DNA of 64,000 nt from Solirubrobacteraceae bacterium (GTDB lineage Bacteria > Actinomycetota > Thermoleophilia > Solirubrobacterales > Solirubrobacteraceae), in assembly GCA_030447505.1 (NCBI GenBank), contig JAUJOT010000003.1, positions 186,001 through 250,000 on the forward strand, read 5' to 3'. Positions 33,014 to 44,375 of this stretch are shown here, piece after piece. Within the stretch, counting starts at the first letter, position 1. Each line of letters begins with the position of its first letter. Made by a program: the position numbers and the translations under genes. The notes beneath the pieces were generated by a model, which worked only from the letters and a program-made list of their open reading frames with translations, was not told the origin of the DNA and made no database searches.

Positions 33014-33994
33014 GTGCCCGAGATCCGAATCGACCCGCTGACCGGCCTGCGCGCGATCGTCGCGACCGATCGAGCCGCGCGCCCGGGCGCTGAGCTGACC
33101 GTCGCGCCAGCGCCTGCGGTCGACCGCGCGCAGGATCCCTTCGCCGAGGGCCACGAGGACCGCACGCCGCCCGAGCTGTACGCGCTGCGCCCGGCCGGCG
33201 GCGAGCCCGACGGACCGGGCTGGACGGTGCGGGTCGTCCCCAACCGCTATGCGGCGCTGACCGCCGAGACGCCCGACCCGCAGCCCGATCCGCATCCCGA
33301 GCTCTTCATGGCGCTGCCCGCGCGCGGCGCGCACGAGGTGATCGTCAACAGCCCCGAGCCGGTCGTCTCGCTGGCCGACCTGTCCGCCGAGCAGGTGCAG
33401 GTCGCCGTCGACGTCTGGCGCGAGCGGATGCGCGCGCAGGAGGGCGCCGCCTACGTGCACGTCTGCGTCAACGAGCGCGTCGAGGCCGGCGCGACGCAGC
33501 CGCACACCCACGCCCAGCTCTTCGCGCTGAGCTTCGTGCCGGCGCTCGTCGCGCGCGAGCGCGAGCGCTTCGGAGCGCACGCCGTGCGCACGATGGGCGC
33601 CAACCTGCTCGAGGATCTCGTCCAGGAGGAGGTGCGCCGCCGCGACCGCGTCGTGGCGATCGACGACGAGGCCGTGCTGACCTGCCCCTATGCGTCGCGT
33701 CACGAGTACGCGCTGATGCTGATGCCGCGCCGGCGCCGCGAGCGCTTCGAGGACGACGGGCCGACGGCGGCGGCGCTCCTGCACGACGCGCTCTCGCGGC
33801 TGCGGCGGCGCTTCGGCGCGAGCCCGCCGCTGAGCCTCTGGATCCGGACGGCGCCGCGCGACGCGGACCGCTTCTGCTGGCGGATCGACATCGTGCCGCG
33901 GCTGACGTCGCAGGCCGGGCTCGAGCTCGGCACCGGCATCGACGTGAACACGGTGGCGCCGGAGCTGGCCGCCGCCGAGCTGCGCGACGCGTAG
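33014..33994 (+). CDS. GalT-like HIT-superfamily nucleotidyltransferase
   Basis: A 326-residue protein of the galactose-1-phosphate uridylyltransferase type. The HIT active site is QPHTHAQL (His164, His166, Gln168), the nucleophile triad of GalT. The canonical N-terminal CPFC zinc pair is changed to DPFA (about 41-44; DPFAEGHEDRTPPEL), so the zinc site is missing. C-terminal IDIVPRL and GTGIDVNTVAPE match the actinobacterial subgroup. The substrate may not be galactose-1-phosphate. GTG start, 12 bp after the TlpA gene. Confidence 0.78.
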   Translation: MPEIRIDPLTGLRAIVATDRAARPGAELTVAPAPAVDRAQDPFAEGHEDRTPPELYALRPAGGEPDGPGWTVRVVPNRYAALTAETPDPQPDPHPELFMALPARGAHEVIVNSPEPVVSLADLSAEQVQVAVDVWRERMRAQEGAAYVHVCVNERVEAGATQPHTHAQLFALSFVPALVARERERFGAHAVRTMGANLLEDLVQEEVRRRDRVVAIDDEAVLTCPYASRHEYALMLMPRRRRERFEDDGPTAAALLHDALSRLRRRFGASPPLSLWIRTAPRDADRFCWRIDIVPRLTSQAGLELGTGIDVNTVAPELAAAELRDA

Positions 33995-34009
33995 ACGACA
34001 ATCCCCCCG

Positions 34010-34918
34010 ATGCCGACCCTGGCGCTGGCGATCGTCGCCTCCGTGGCCGCCGGCGTCTGGGCGCAGCGCCGCTACGGTGCGGGCGCGGTGAGGCTGACGC
34101 GGCGGATCCTCGACGCGATCCTCTACGCCGCGATGCCGTTCATCGTGTTCTTCGTCCTCGCGCGGGCGGAGCTGACGGCGGGCGCCGGGATCGGCCTGCT
34201 GCTCGGCTACGCGTCGCTGGCGGTCGTCGGGCTCGCCGCGTACGCGCTCGCGACGCGCGTCCTGAGGCTCCCGACGCCAACGGCCGCGATGGTCGTGATC
34301 GCCGCGATCATGGGCAACACGGGCTTCTTCGGCGCGCCGCTCGTCGCGACGCTGCTCGGCCACGGCGCGCTCGGCGCGGCGATCACGTACGACGCGCTCG
34401 TCAGCGGCCCGATGTTCTTCGTCGTCGGGTTCGCGGTCGCGGCCGCGTTCACGACCCGTGGGCAGGCGGCCGGCGTGCGCGTGCGAACGTACCTGCTGCG
34501 CAACCCGCCGCTCGTCGCCGTCGCCGCGGCGCTCGTGGCGCCCGACGCGCTGGCCCCCGACGTGCTCGTCGACATCGCCCGCATCCTGCTGATCGCGCTC
34601 GCGCCGGTCGGCTTCTTCGTCGTCGGCGTCCAGCTTGCGTCCGAGCGGACCGGCTTGCCACCATCGCTGACGAGACCTGCCGCCGTCGTGATCGCCCTGC
34701 GGATGGCGCTCGCGCCGCTGCTGCTGCTCGGCCTCGCGACCGCCACCGCGGTCGACGTTCCCGACGCCTACCTGCTCCAGGCCGCGATGCCGGTCGGCGT
34801 CAACACGCTCGTCGTCGCACACGCCTACGACCTCGACCGCGCTCTGGCCTCCGCCGCCCTGGCGTGGTCGACGGCGCTCGCGCTCGGCGCCGCGCTCGTT
34901 GCGGCAGCGCTCGCGTAG
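34010..34918 (+). CDS. AEC-family transporter
   Basis: A 302-residue membrane protein with about ten transmembrane segments. The N-terminus and the mid-protein AAIMGNTGFFGAPLVATLLG match auxin efflux carrier/malonate permease-like proteins. A C-terminal LLQAAMPVGVNTLVVAHAYD is the other family signature. The substrate is unknown. Start ATG at 34010; GACAAT 7 nt before it resembles a -10. Confidence 0.85.
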   Translation: MPTLALAIVASVAAGVWAQRRYGAGAVRLTRRILDAILYAAMPFIVFFVLARAELTAGAGIGLLLGYASLAVVGLAAYALATRVLRLPTPTAAMVVIAAIMGNTGFFGAPLVATLLGHGALGAAITYDALVSGPMFFVVGFAVAAAFTTRGQAAGVRVRTYLLRNPPLVAVAAALVAPDALAPDVLVDIARILLIALAPVGFFVVGVQLASERTGLPPSLTRPAAVVIALRMALAPLLLLGLATATAVDVPDAYLLQAAMPVGVNTLVVAHAYDLDRALASAALAWSTALALGAALVAAALA

Positions 34919-34967
34919 CTGCGAGGCTGCCGACGGCTGACGGCATCTGCGTGGCAGGATGGCGCGC

Positions 34968-36005
34968 ATGGCACGAATCGGACTTCTGACAGGCGGCGGC
35001 GACTGCCCCGGCCTGAACCCGGTCATCCGCGGAATCGTCCGCAAGGGCATCGATCATCACGGTCACGAGATCTTCGGCTTTCGCAAGGGCTGGAAGGGTG
35101 TGCTCGACAACGACGCGATCGAGCTGACGCGCGAGAACACGAGCGGCATCCTGCACAGGGGCGGCACGATCCTCGGCACCTCGCGCACGAACGTCTACAA
35201 GACCGAGGACGGGGAGGCCCGCGTGCTCGCGTCCCTGAAGGAGCGCGGCATCGACGTGCTGATCCCGATCGGCGGCGACGACACGCTCGGCGTCGCGCGC
35301 AAGCTCTTCGCGGCGGGCTTTCCGACGGTCGGTGTCCCGAAGACGATCGACAACGACCTCAACGCGACCGACTTCACGTTCGGCTTCCAGACCGCGGTGC
35401 AGATCGCGACCGAGGCGATCGACCGCCTGCACTCGACGGCCGAGTCGCATGACCGCGTCATCGTCTGCGAGGTCATGGGCCGCGACGCGGGCTGGATCGC
35501 GACCTGGTCGGGCATCGCCGGCGGCGCCGACGTGATCCTCGTGCCGGAGCGACCGTTCGACGTCGACGAGGTGTGCGCGCACATCAAGCACCGCCATGAG
35601 ACGAGCGGCAGGACCTTCTCGATCGTCGTCGTGGCGGAGGGGGCGACGCGCTCCGACGGCGGCGCCGCGGCGACGGCCGCCGACAGCGTGGACTCCTTCG
35701 GTCACGTCCGCCTGGGCGGGATCGCATTCGAGCTCGAGAAGGAGATCGAGCAGCGCACGGGCTATGAGAGCCGTGCGACGGTGCTCGGCCACATCCAGCG
35801 CGGCGGCTCGCCGGTGGCGTTCGACCGCGTGCTCGCCACGCGCTTCGGCGTCGCGGCGATCGACGCCGCGTCCAACGGCGACTTCGGCAAGATGGTCGCC
35901 CTGCACGGAACGGCGATCGAGCTCGTCGCGCTCGAGGAGGCGCTGAGCAAGCCCAAGCTGCTCGACCCCGAGCTCTACGAGACGGCGCAGGTCTTCTTCG
36001 GGTAG
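34968..36005 (+). CDS. 6-phosphofructokinase, pyrophosphate type by motif
   Basis: A 345-residue PfkA-family enzyme converting fructose-6-phosphate to the 1,6-bisphosphate. [20 protein letters not shown] opens it, [13 protein letters not shown] and [20 protein letters not shown] are conserved. The two donor-selecting residues are Asp105 (GGDD, 102-105) and Lys125 (PKTIDND, 124-130), the equivalents of Gly104 and Gly124 in the E. coli ATP enzyme. Asp/Lys mark pyrophosphate-dependent enzymes. The reaction would be reversible. ATG 34959 is an alternative start. Confidence 0.88.
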   Translation: MARIGLLTGGGDCPGLNPVIRGIVRKGIDHHGHEIFGFRKGWKGVLDNDAIELTRENTSGILHRGGTILGTSRTNVYKTEDGEARVLASLKERGIDVLIPIGGDDTLGVARKLFAAGFPTVGVPKTIDNDLNATDFTFGFQTAVQIATEAIDRLHSTAESHDRVIVCEVMGRDAGWIATWSGIAGGADVILVPERPFDVDEVCAHIKHRHETSGRTFSIVVVAEGATRSDGGAAATAADSVDSFGHVRLGGIAFELEKEIEQRTGYESRATVLGHIQRGGSPVAFDRVLATRFGVAAIDAASNGDFGKMVALHGTAIELVALEEALSKPKLLDPELYETAQVFFG

Positions 36006-36012
36006 CAGCGCC

Positions 36013-36429
36013 GTGCGAGCGCTCGTCCAGCGCGTCACGCGCGCGGCGGTGCGCGTCGACGGCGAGGTCGTATCGCAGATCGGCCCCGGGCTGCTCGTCC
36101 TGCTCGGGGTCACCCATTCAGACGACGAGTCGGTCGCCGTGAAGCTTGCGCAGAAGGTCGGCGCGCTGCGGATCTTCCGCGACGCCGACGGGCGGATGAA
36201 CGAGCCACTCGGCGACCGCGAGGTGCTTGTCGTCAGCCAGTTCACGCTGTACGGCGACACGCGCAAGGGCAACCGCCCGTCGTACGTCGCCGCCGCGCCG
36301 GGCGCGGCCGCCGAGCCGCTGTACGAGACCTTCCGCGCGCAGCTGGGCGCCGCGGGGGGCGTGTTCGGCGCCGAGATGGAGGTCGAGCTCGTCAACGACG
36401 GGCCGGTCACACTCATGCTCGAGAGTTGA
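36013..36429 (+). CDS. dtd: D-aminoacyl-tRNA deacylase
   Basis: A 138-residue protein of normal length that hydrolyses D-aminoacyl-tRNAs (and Gly-tRNA-Ala). It carries the two active-site motifs: [19 protein letters not shown] and, at the C-terminus, [12 protein letters not shown] (the cross-subunit Gly-Pro motif). GTG start, 7 bp after the phosphofructokinase stop. Confidence 0.93.
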   Translation: MRALVQRVTRAAVRVDGEVVSQIGPGLLVLLGVTHSDDESVAVKLAQKVGALRIFRDADGRMNEPLGDREVLVVSQFTLYGDTRKGNRPSYVAAAPGAAAEPLYETFRAQLGAAGGVFGAEMEVELVNDGPVTLMLES

Positions 36430-36505
36430 TCGGCCAAGCCCAGGCTGGCAGCGCCGGAGCTGCAGCTTCACAGCCCCGCCGCCACGGCTTCGTCGCGCTG
36501 CGCCA

Positions 36506-36511
36506 TAGACT
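36506..36511 (+). promoter_or_regulatory. TAGACT -10 element of the acidic hypothetical gene
   Basis: TAGACT ends 7 nt before the ATG at 36519, which supports that start and not the upstream ATG at 36426. Confidence 0.5.
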
Positions 36512-36518
36512 CCGCACG

Positions 36519-37193
36519 ATGCCCGTCGAGCCCCGCTTCGTTCCGCGCTTCGTCGCCGAGCCCCCGCAGCAACCGCTGCCCCACGGCCGCTGGGCGACGA
36601 CGCTCGAGCGCCACTTCCTCGGCGCCTGCGACGCGATCGATCCCGGCGACGACGATCTCGGCGACGCCGGCGAGATCGCCTTCTACCCGGACCGCACGTG
36701 GCACGGACGCACGTTCGTCCCGGCGACCGCGATGACGTCCAACGGCTTCGAGCTGTTCGGCTACGTGTCCTTCCGGCCCGCGAGCGAGGATCGCGAGCCG
36801 ACGGAGTTCGACGCCGTCGCGGACTTCACGGCCGACACGGCCGAGGCCAACCCCGACTGGCAGCTCGACCTCTGCGACGAGGTCGTCGGCAGGTGGCGCG
36901 GCGAGGGCGGCAGGACGGCGTCGATGACGCTCGTGTGGGGCCGCCCGCTGGTGGCCGGCGGCGCCGTGGTGACAGGCGAGCTCGCCGATCTGGCGGTCGA
37001 CCAGTGCAAGCTGCTCGAGCAGCGCTTCACGCTGCTGGCGCCCGACGGCTACCGCGGCGACACGCTGGAGTGCAAGCTCTACGACGCCAAGGGCGCCGAG
37101 CTCGCCCGCGAGTCGCTCTACGAGGACGACGAGGGCCTCGACGAGGACGGGGAGGACCTCGACGAGGACGAGCAGCCTCCGCGCGGCGAGTAG
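36519..37193 (+). CDS. Conserved hypothetical protein with acidic tail
   Basis: A 224-residue soluble protein. It begins MPVEPRFVPRFVAEPPQQPL and ends in a run of Asp/Glu (about 200-224). I recognise no domain. Cores such as GEIAFYPDRTWHGRTFVPAT and FELFGYVSF look beta-rich. It sits between dtd and a nitroreductase gene with a 2-bp gap. Function unknown; coding bias is strong. Confidence 0.7.
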   Translation: MPVEPRFVPRFVAEPPQQPLPHGRWATTLERHFLGACDAIDPGDDDLGDAGEIAFYPDRTWHGRTFVPATAMTSNGFELFGYVSFRPASEDREPTEFDAVADFTADTAEANPDWQLDLCDEVVGRWRGEGGRTASMTLVWGRPLVAGGAVVTGELADLAVDQCKLLEQRFTLLAPDGYRGDTLECKLYDAKGAELARESLYEDDEGLDEDGEDLDEDEQPPRGE

Positions 37194-37195
37194 CG

Positions 37196-37708
37196 ATGGA
37201 GCTCGAGCAGGCGATCCGCACGCGCCGCACGCACAAGGCCTACGCGCCCGAGCCGCTTGACCGCGAGACGCTCGACGCGCTGTTCGAGCTGGCGCGCTGG
37301 GCGCCCAACCACAAGCTCACGAACCCCTGGCGCTTTCGCGTCCTCGGGCCGCGCGCGCTCGAGCGGCTCAAGAGCGCCGGCGAGGACCCGATCGCGGCGG
37401 CGAAGCTCGACCGCGCGCCGACGCTCGTCGCGGTCACCGCGACGCAGTCGGGCGATCCCGTCCTCGACGAGGAGGATGCGCTGGCGGCCGGGACGGCGGC
37501 CTACGTCGTGCTGCTCGCGGCACACGGGCGCGGCCTGGCGGGCTACTGGCGTACGCCCGGCGTCCTGCGCAGCGCCGCAGGGCGGGCGGCCCTCGAGCTG
37601 CCCGACGACGAGCGCGTGCTCGGGCTGCTGCACCTCGGATACCCGCGCCAGGAGCCGCGCGTGCCGAACCGCGCTCCGCTGCAAGAGATCGTCCGTTATC
37701 TGGAGTAA
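37196..37708 (+). CDS. Nitroreductase-family protein
   Basis: A 170-residue FMN-dependent nitroreductase-type protein. ELEQAIRTRRTHKAYAPEPL, ARWAPNHKLTNPWRF (FMN and dimer contacts) and LHLGYPRQEP are typical. It is slightly shorter than classical NfsB (about 215). It may reduce nitro or quinone groups, or act in flavin or cofactor chemistry. The start codon is 2 bp after the previous stop, so it is co-transcribed. Confidence 0.8.
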   Translation: MELEQAIRTRRTHKAYAPEPLDRETLDALFELARWAPNHKLTNPWRFRVLGPRALERLKSAGEDPIAAAKLDRAPTLVAVTATQSGDPVLDEEDALAAGTAAYVVLLAAHGRGLAGYWRTPGVLRSAAGRAALELPDDERVLGLLHLGYPRQEPRVPNRAPLQEIVRYLE

Positions 37709-37820
37709 AGGAAAGTGACACATTCCGTGCGGCTGACCGTCATTCTTCACGGTGAGCGCCGGTCCGTGGGTGAGCATGCGCTACACGGCGCCGGCTCGCG
37801 CACAGGCAAGCCGAAACCGC

Positions 37821-37837
37821 CTCCGCTGGAAGCGGAG
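37821..37837 (+). other. 7-bp hairpin just before the peptide transporter Shine-Dalgarno
   Basis: CTCCGCT (37821-37827), a 3-nt loop and AGCGGAG (37831-37837) form a perfect stem. AGGAGGA follows at 37846-37852 and the ATG is at 37861. The structure could modulate translation of the binding protein. I could not fit this leader to any riboswitch I know. Confidence 0.4.
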
Positions 37838-37860
37838 ACCCGTCCAGGAGGAAGCAAGGT

Positions 37861-39537
37861 ATGCCAAGTTCCCTCAGAGCCCTGTTGTGCCTCTCGTGTG
37901 CGTGCGCAGCCATGGGCGGGCTGGCAGCATGCGGTGGTGAGGACGACAGCGATGGCAGCGCGGCGACAGGCTGGACCGCCGCCTCAGACGACGGCGCCAA
38001 CTCGGGCGGCACGATCAAGACCGCGTACACGTCGTTCCCCGACTACCTCGATCCAGCGCTCTCCTATACCCAGGAGGGCTGGCAATCGCTCTGGACGGTC
38101 TACACGCCGCTGTTGACCTTCAAGCACTCCGAGGGTGCGACCGTCGTCCCCGGCCTGGCCGAGGACATGCCGGACATCTCGGCGGACGGCAGGACCTACA
38201 AGCTCAAGCTGCGCAGTGGCCTGAGGTACTCCGACGGCAGCGCTGTCAAGGCCTCGGACTTCGAGCATGCGATCAAGCGCGTGCTGAACCTCGAGTCCGG
38301 CGGAGCGCCGCACTACGCGGGCATCGTCGGCGCCGAGCAGTACATCAAGGACGGCAGGGCGCGCGCCGACATCCCCGGCATCGTGGCCAACGACGCGACG
38401 GGCGACATCACGATCAGGCTGACGAAGCCCGACGGGCGCTTCCCGTACATCCTCACGATGGTCTTCGCCTCGCTCGTGCCGAGCAACACGCCGTTTCAGA
38501 ACATGACCAAGGAGCCGCCGCCCGGCGTCGGCCCGTACAAGTTCGACAACGTCCGCATCAATCGCGGCTATGACCTCGTCAGGGTGCGCGAGTTCGACGT
38601 CGCCGACCAGCCGGCCGGCAGGCTCGACACGATCAAGGTCGAGGTCGTCAAGAACCGCCGCCGCCAGACGCAGGACACGATCCGGAACAAGATCGACTAC
38701 ATGAGCGACCCGCCGGCGCCCGACCAGCTGCGCGACATCCGCGCGCAGTACACGGGCGAGCGCTACAAGGAGTTCGTCACGAACTCGACCTACTACTACT
38801 TCCTCAACCATGACGTGGTGCCGTTCAACAGCCCGGAGGTGCGCCAGGCGGTGAACGTCGCGGTCGACAAGCGCGCGCTCGCGCGGCTCTTCGGCGGCCT
38901 GCTCGAGACGGGCTGCAACTTCCTGCCGCCGGGGATGAAGGGGTACGAGAAGATCGACCCATGCCCGTGGGGCGGCCCGACCGCCGCACCGGACGTCGAG
39001 AGGGCGCGGGCGCTGATCAGGCAGGCCGGCGTCGAGGGCGACTCGGTGACCGTGTTCGGCAACGACGAGCCGGAGCCGAGGGCGGCCGCCGAGTACCTGT
39101 CAGACGTCCTCAACGAGATCGGCCTGAAGGCGAAGCCACGGATCATCGAGGCGTCGGTCTACTTCACCACGATCGGCAACCAGAAGACGAAGGCGCAGGC
39201 CGGCTTCGCCAACTGGTTCCAGGACTTCCCGCATCCCGGGAACTTCTTCTTCCTCGTCGACTCCGAGACGATCCAGCCCACGAACAACGCGAACTTCGGC
39301 AACGTGAACGTGCCGGAGCTCCAGGCGATCTTCGAGAAGGCGAACGCCAACGCCGACATCGACGAGGTCGCCGACGACTACGCGAAGGCCGACAGGGTCC
39401 TGGTCGACGGCGCGCACGTCGTGCCGTACGGCCATCGCAAGCTGACCGTGTTCTACTCCAATCGGATGAACTTCGAGGACTGCACCGTGTGGCACCCGGT
39501 GTACGCCCTCGACTTCACCAAGCTCTGCCTTAAGTAG
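37861..39537 (+). CDS. Peptide ABC transporter substrate-binding lipoprotein
   Basis: A 558-residue extracytoplasmic solute-binding protein of family 5 (DppA/OppA). A lipobox LAAC (21-24, Cys24) follows a short signal peptide, so it is a membrane-anchored lipoprotein. Family sequence includes YLDPALSYTQEGWQSLWTVY (about residues 61-80) and VRQAVNVAVDKRALARLF. AGGAGG lies 9 nt before the ATG. It is the first gene of the transporter operon and probably sets peptide or other ligand choice. Confidence 0.88.
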   Translation: MPSSLRALLCLSCACAAMGGLAACGGEDDSDGSAATGWTAASDDGANSGGTIKTAYTSFPDYLDPALSYTQEGWQSLWTVYTPLLTFKHSEGATVVPGLAEDMPDISADGRTYKLKLRSGLRYSDGSAVKASDFEHAIKRVLNLESGGAPHYAGIVGAEQYIKDGRARADIPGIVANDATGDITIRLTKPDGRFPYILTMVFASLVPSNTPFQNMTKEPPPGVGPYKFDNVRINRGYDLVRVREFDVADQPAGRLDTIKVEVVKNRRRQTQDTIRNKIDYMSDPPAPDQLRDIRAQYTGERYKEFVTNSTYYYFLNHDVVPFNSPEVRQAVNVAVDKRALARLFGGLLETGCNFLPPGMKGYEKIDPCPWGGPTAAPDVERARALIRQAGVEGDSVTVFGNDEPEPRAAAEYLSDVLNEIGLKAKPRIIEASVYFTTIGNQKTKAQAGFANWFQDFPHPGNFFFLVDSETIQPTNNANFGNVNVPELQAIFEKANANADIDEVADDYAKADRVLVDGAHVVPYGHRKLTVFYSNRMNFEDCTVWHPVYALDFTKLCLK

Positions 39538-39600
39538 ATACGTTCTCGTGACCGCGGCGATCGACACCGTCACCGTGGCTGACTCGTCCTGACCGCTCAG

Positions 39601-40641
39601 ATGTCGATCGCCGACCCGTCAGTTCAGCCCGACCTGTCCCCCGTGCTCGGCGACCGGGGGCGGGCCGAGGCCGCGGCCGCAGCAGGCATCGGCGCGTGGG
39701 CGCCGGCAGTACGCAGGCTCAGGCGCAACAAGGCCGCGCTGATCTTCGGCGCCCTGTTCTTCGTCCTCGTCGCGCTCGCGCTCGCGGCGCCGCTGTGGGC
39801 GCAGCTGGCCGACACGACGCCGGCCCGCAATCACCTCTCCGACACGATCGTCGTCGACGGCAGGCCCGAGCAGGTCGTCACCCTCGACGGGGTGCCGATC
39901 AGTCCGACGTGGCAGAGGAAGTTCTTCCTCGGCGCCGACTCCAACGGCCGCGACGTCGCCGTGCGCCTGCTCTACGGGGCGCGCAACTCGCTCTTGATCG
40001 GCATCACAGCGTCGATCATCACGGTCCTCCTTGCGGTGCTGCTGGGCACGCTCGCCGGCTACTTCCGCGGCTGGACCGACGCGATCATCTCGCGCAGCCT
40101 CGAGGTCATGTGGGCCTTTCCCGCGCTGCTGCTCGGCGTCGCGCTCGGCGTCTCGCTCGCGCTCGGCGGCCTGAGGATCGGCCCGCTGGAGATCGAGGGC
40201 GGCTCGAAGTGGATCCCGACGCTGATCATCGGCGTCGTCTACGTCGTCTACCTCGCGCGACCGATCCGCGGTCGGGTGCTGTCGCTGCGCGAGAAGGAGT
40301 TCGTCGAGGCCGCGCGCGCGCAGGGCGCGGGGCCGCTGAGGATCATGTTCTCCGAGCTGTTGCCGAACCTCGCCTCGACGATCCTCGTCTTCTTTCCGCT
40401 GCTCGTCGCCAACGCGATCCTGCTCGAGGCCGCGCTGTCGTTCCTCGGCGCCGGGGTGCAGCCGCCCGAGCCCTCGTGGGGCACGATGCTCGCCGAAGGC
40501 GTCGTCCTGCTGTCGACGGCGCCGCACCTGACGATCGTCCCGGGCCTGATGCTCGTCCTGACCGTGCTGGCGCTCAACGTCTTCGGCGACGGCGTGCGCG
40601 ACGCGCTCGACCCGCGCGCGAAGGTGCGCCTGGAGCACTAG
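39601..40641 (+). CDS. Peptide ABC transporter permease (DppC/OppC type)
   Basis: A 346-residue permease. An N-terminal cytoplasmic stretch precedes the first transmembrane segment, followed by a large extracytoplasmic loop and SNGRDVAVRLLYGARNSLLI, then the EAA-loop (KEFVEAARAQGAGPLRIMF, near 238-256). It imports ligand with the DppB partner downstream. The order C then B is reversed from most dpp operons. Confidence 0.88.
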   Translation: MSIADPSVQPDLSPVLGDRGRAEAAAAAGIGAWAPAVRRLRRNKAALIFGALFFVLVALALAAPLWAQLADTTPARNHLSDTIVVDGRPEQVVTLDGVPISPTWQRKFFLGADSNGRDVAVRLLYGARNSLLIGITASIITVLLAVLLGTLAGYFRGWTDAIISRSLEVMWAFPALLLGVALGVSLALGGLRIGPLEIEGGSKWIPTLIIGVVYVVYLARPIRGRVLSLREKEFVEAARAQGAGPLRIMFSELLPNLASTILVFFPLLVANAILLEAALSFLGAGVQPPEPSWGTMLAEGVVLLSTAPHLTIVPGLMLVLTVLALNVFGDGVRDALDPRAKVRLEH

Positions 40642-40673
40642 TGGCCCATCCTGCAAGGACGGAGCACTGCTAG

Positions 40674-41623
40674 ATGGGCCGCTTCGTCGTGCGCCGTCTC
40701 GCCGCGATGCTCGTCGTGATGTTCGCCGTCTCGGTGCTGACGTTCCTGATCTTCAACGTCATCCCCAACGGCGACCCGGCCGACCGCATGGCGGGTAGGA
40801 ACTCGACGCCGGTCCAGATCGCGGCGATCGAGAAGGAGTGGGGCTTCGACAAGCCCGTGTACACGCAGTACCTGACGACGATGGAGAAGGTCTTCAGCGG
40901 CGATCTCATCTCCTACGCCAACCAGACCAACGTCGTCGAGGAGATCGTGCGCGGGATCCCTCGGACGTTCGCGCTCGCGATCGGTGCGGCGCTGATCTGG
41001 TTCTCGCTCGGCACCGCGCTGGGCCTCTACACCGCGATCCGCGCGGGCCGCTTCTCGGACACGCTCGTCACGGTGCTCGCGCTGATCGGCGTGTCGATGC
41101 CGGTGTTCTGGCTCGGCGCGCTGGCCAGCTACTACCTCGGCTTCAAGCTCGGCCTGTTTCCCAACGGCGGCTACGCCGAGATCGGCGAGCACGGCCTGTG
41201 GGAGTGGGTCAAGCACATGATCCTGCCGTGGTTCGTGCTCGCGACGCTGTTCGTCGGCGTCTACTCGCGCGTGCTGCGCTCAAACGTCCTCGACACGCTC
41301 AACGACGACTACGTGCGCACGGCGCGCGCGAAGGGGCTCAGCGAGCGCCGCGTGATGATCCACCACGTCCTGCGCAACTCGCTGATCCCGATCGTGACGC
41401 TGTGGGGCCTGGACTTCGGCCTGGTGCTCGGCGGCGGCGCAATCCTCACCGAGACCGTCTTCGACCTGCAGGGCGTCGGCCAGTACTTCGCCGAGTCCGT
41501 CGATCAGCTCGACGTACCGCCGGTGCTCGCCGTGACGATCTTCGGCGCGTTCTTCATCGTGCTGCTCAACACGATCGTCGACATCGTCTACGCCGCGCTC
41601 GACCCGCGGATCCGGCTGTCCTG

Positions 41624-41624
<1 letters not shown>
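40674..41624 (+). CDS. Peptide ABC transporter permease (DppB/OppB type)
   Basis: A 316-residue permease with the DppB opening GRFVVRRLAAMLVVMFAVSV and six transmembrane segments. The EAA-loop is DDYVRTARAKGLSERRVMIH (about 209-228). The stop overlaps the ATPase start as TGATG. It pairs with the preceding DppC-type permease. Confidence 0.9.
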
Positions 41625-43796
<2,172 letters not shown>

Positions 43797-43806
<10 letters not shown>

Positions 43807-43869
43807 CTCAGTGGACAGAGCGACCGCCTCCTAAGCGGTAGGCCGCAGGTTCGACTCCTGCCTGGGGCA
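43797..43869 (+). tRNA. tRNA-Arg (anticodon CCU)
   Basis: A 73-nt cloverleaf: acceptor GCCCCAG/CTGGGGC, D arm GCTC...GAGC, anticodon stem ACCGC/GCGGT with loop CTCCTAA (anticodon CCT), T arm GCAGG TTCGACT CCTGC, discriminator A. CCA is not encoded. It decodes AGG, a rare codon in this GC-rich DNA. The 5' ten bases, including GTAG, also encode the end of the upstream ATPase. Confidence 0.95.
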
Positions 43870-43906
43870 CTGAGGGGCACGACGCTGCCCGCGCTCGGCG
43901 ACCCAC

Positions 43907-43912
43907 TAGACT
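43907..43912 (+). promoter_or_regulatory. TAGACT -10 element of the DUF385 gene
   Basis: TAGACT ends 9 nt before the GTG at 43922. The same 13 bases TAGACTCGCCCGC also lie before ssb (60487-60499). Confidence 0.5.
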
Positions 43913-43921
43913 CGCCCGCCT

Positions 43922-44338
43922 GTGACGTCGCCAGATCGCAAGCGCCGGCTCGTCACCAGCTTTCAGGTGCGCGTCTTCAACCCGCCGATCCGCGCGCTCG
44001 CCGCGCGCGGGCTCGCACCCGGCGTCGCGCTGCTGGAGACGACCGGGCGCAAGAGCGGACGCCCGCGTCGCACGCCGGTCTCCAACGGACTCGATCGCGC
44101 GACGGACACGTTCTGGATCGTCGCGGAGATGGGCCGCAAGGCGGCCTACGTGCGCAACATCGAGGCCGATCCGCGCGTGCGCGTCCGCGTCCGCGGCCGC
44201 TGGCGGACGGGCACGGCGCAGATCCTCGACGGCGAGGATCCACGCGCGCGGCTGCGCTCGATCTCGCGTCTGAACGCGGCCGGCGTACGCGCGATGGGCA
44301 GCGAGCTGCTCGTCGTGCGGGTCGACCTCGAGCCGTAG
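43922..44338 (+). CDS. DUF385 deazaflavin (F420)-dependent nitroreductase-like protein
   Basis: A 138-residue protein of the Ddn/DUF385 split-beta-barrel family, which uses reduced F420. LLETTGRKSGRPRRTPVSNG (about 38-57) and AEMGRKAAYVRNIEADPRVR match the family. The substrate (quinone or other electrophile) is unknown. The start is the GTG at 43922, leaderless. Convergent with pyrE. Confidence 0.82.
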   Translation: MTSPDRKRRLVTSFQVRVFNPPIRALAARGLAPGVALLETTGRKSGRPRRTPVSNGLDRATDTFWIVAEMGRKAAYVRNIEADPRVRVRVRGRWRTGTAQILDGEDPRARLRSISRLNAAGVRAMGSELLVVRVDLEP

Positions 44339-44349
44339 ACGGCGCGTCT

Positions 44350-44375
44350 GCCGCGCGGCGTAGTGGGCGCGCGGC
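44350..44375. terminator. Stem-loop between convergent DUF385 and pyrE genes
   Basis: GCCGCGC (44350-44356) pairs with GCGCGGC (44369-44375), a 7-bp perfect stem with a 12-nt loop in a 37-bp convergent gap. Confidence 0.4.

Noticed and set aside
37709-37860. A riboswitch before the peptide transporter operon
   Set aside because: There is a hairpin, but I could not match the leader to any known riboswitch consensus.
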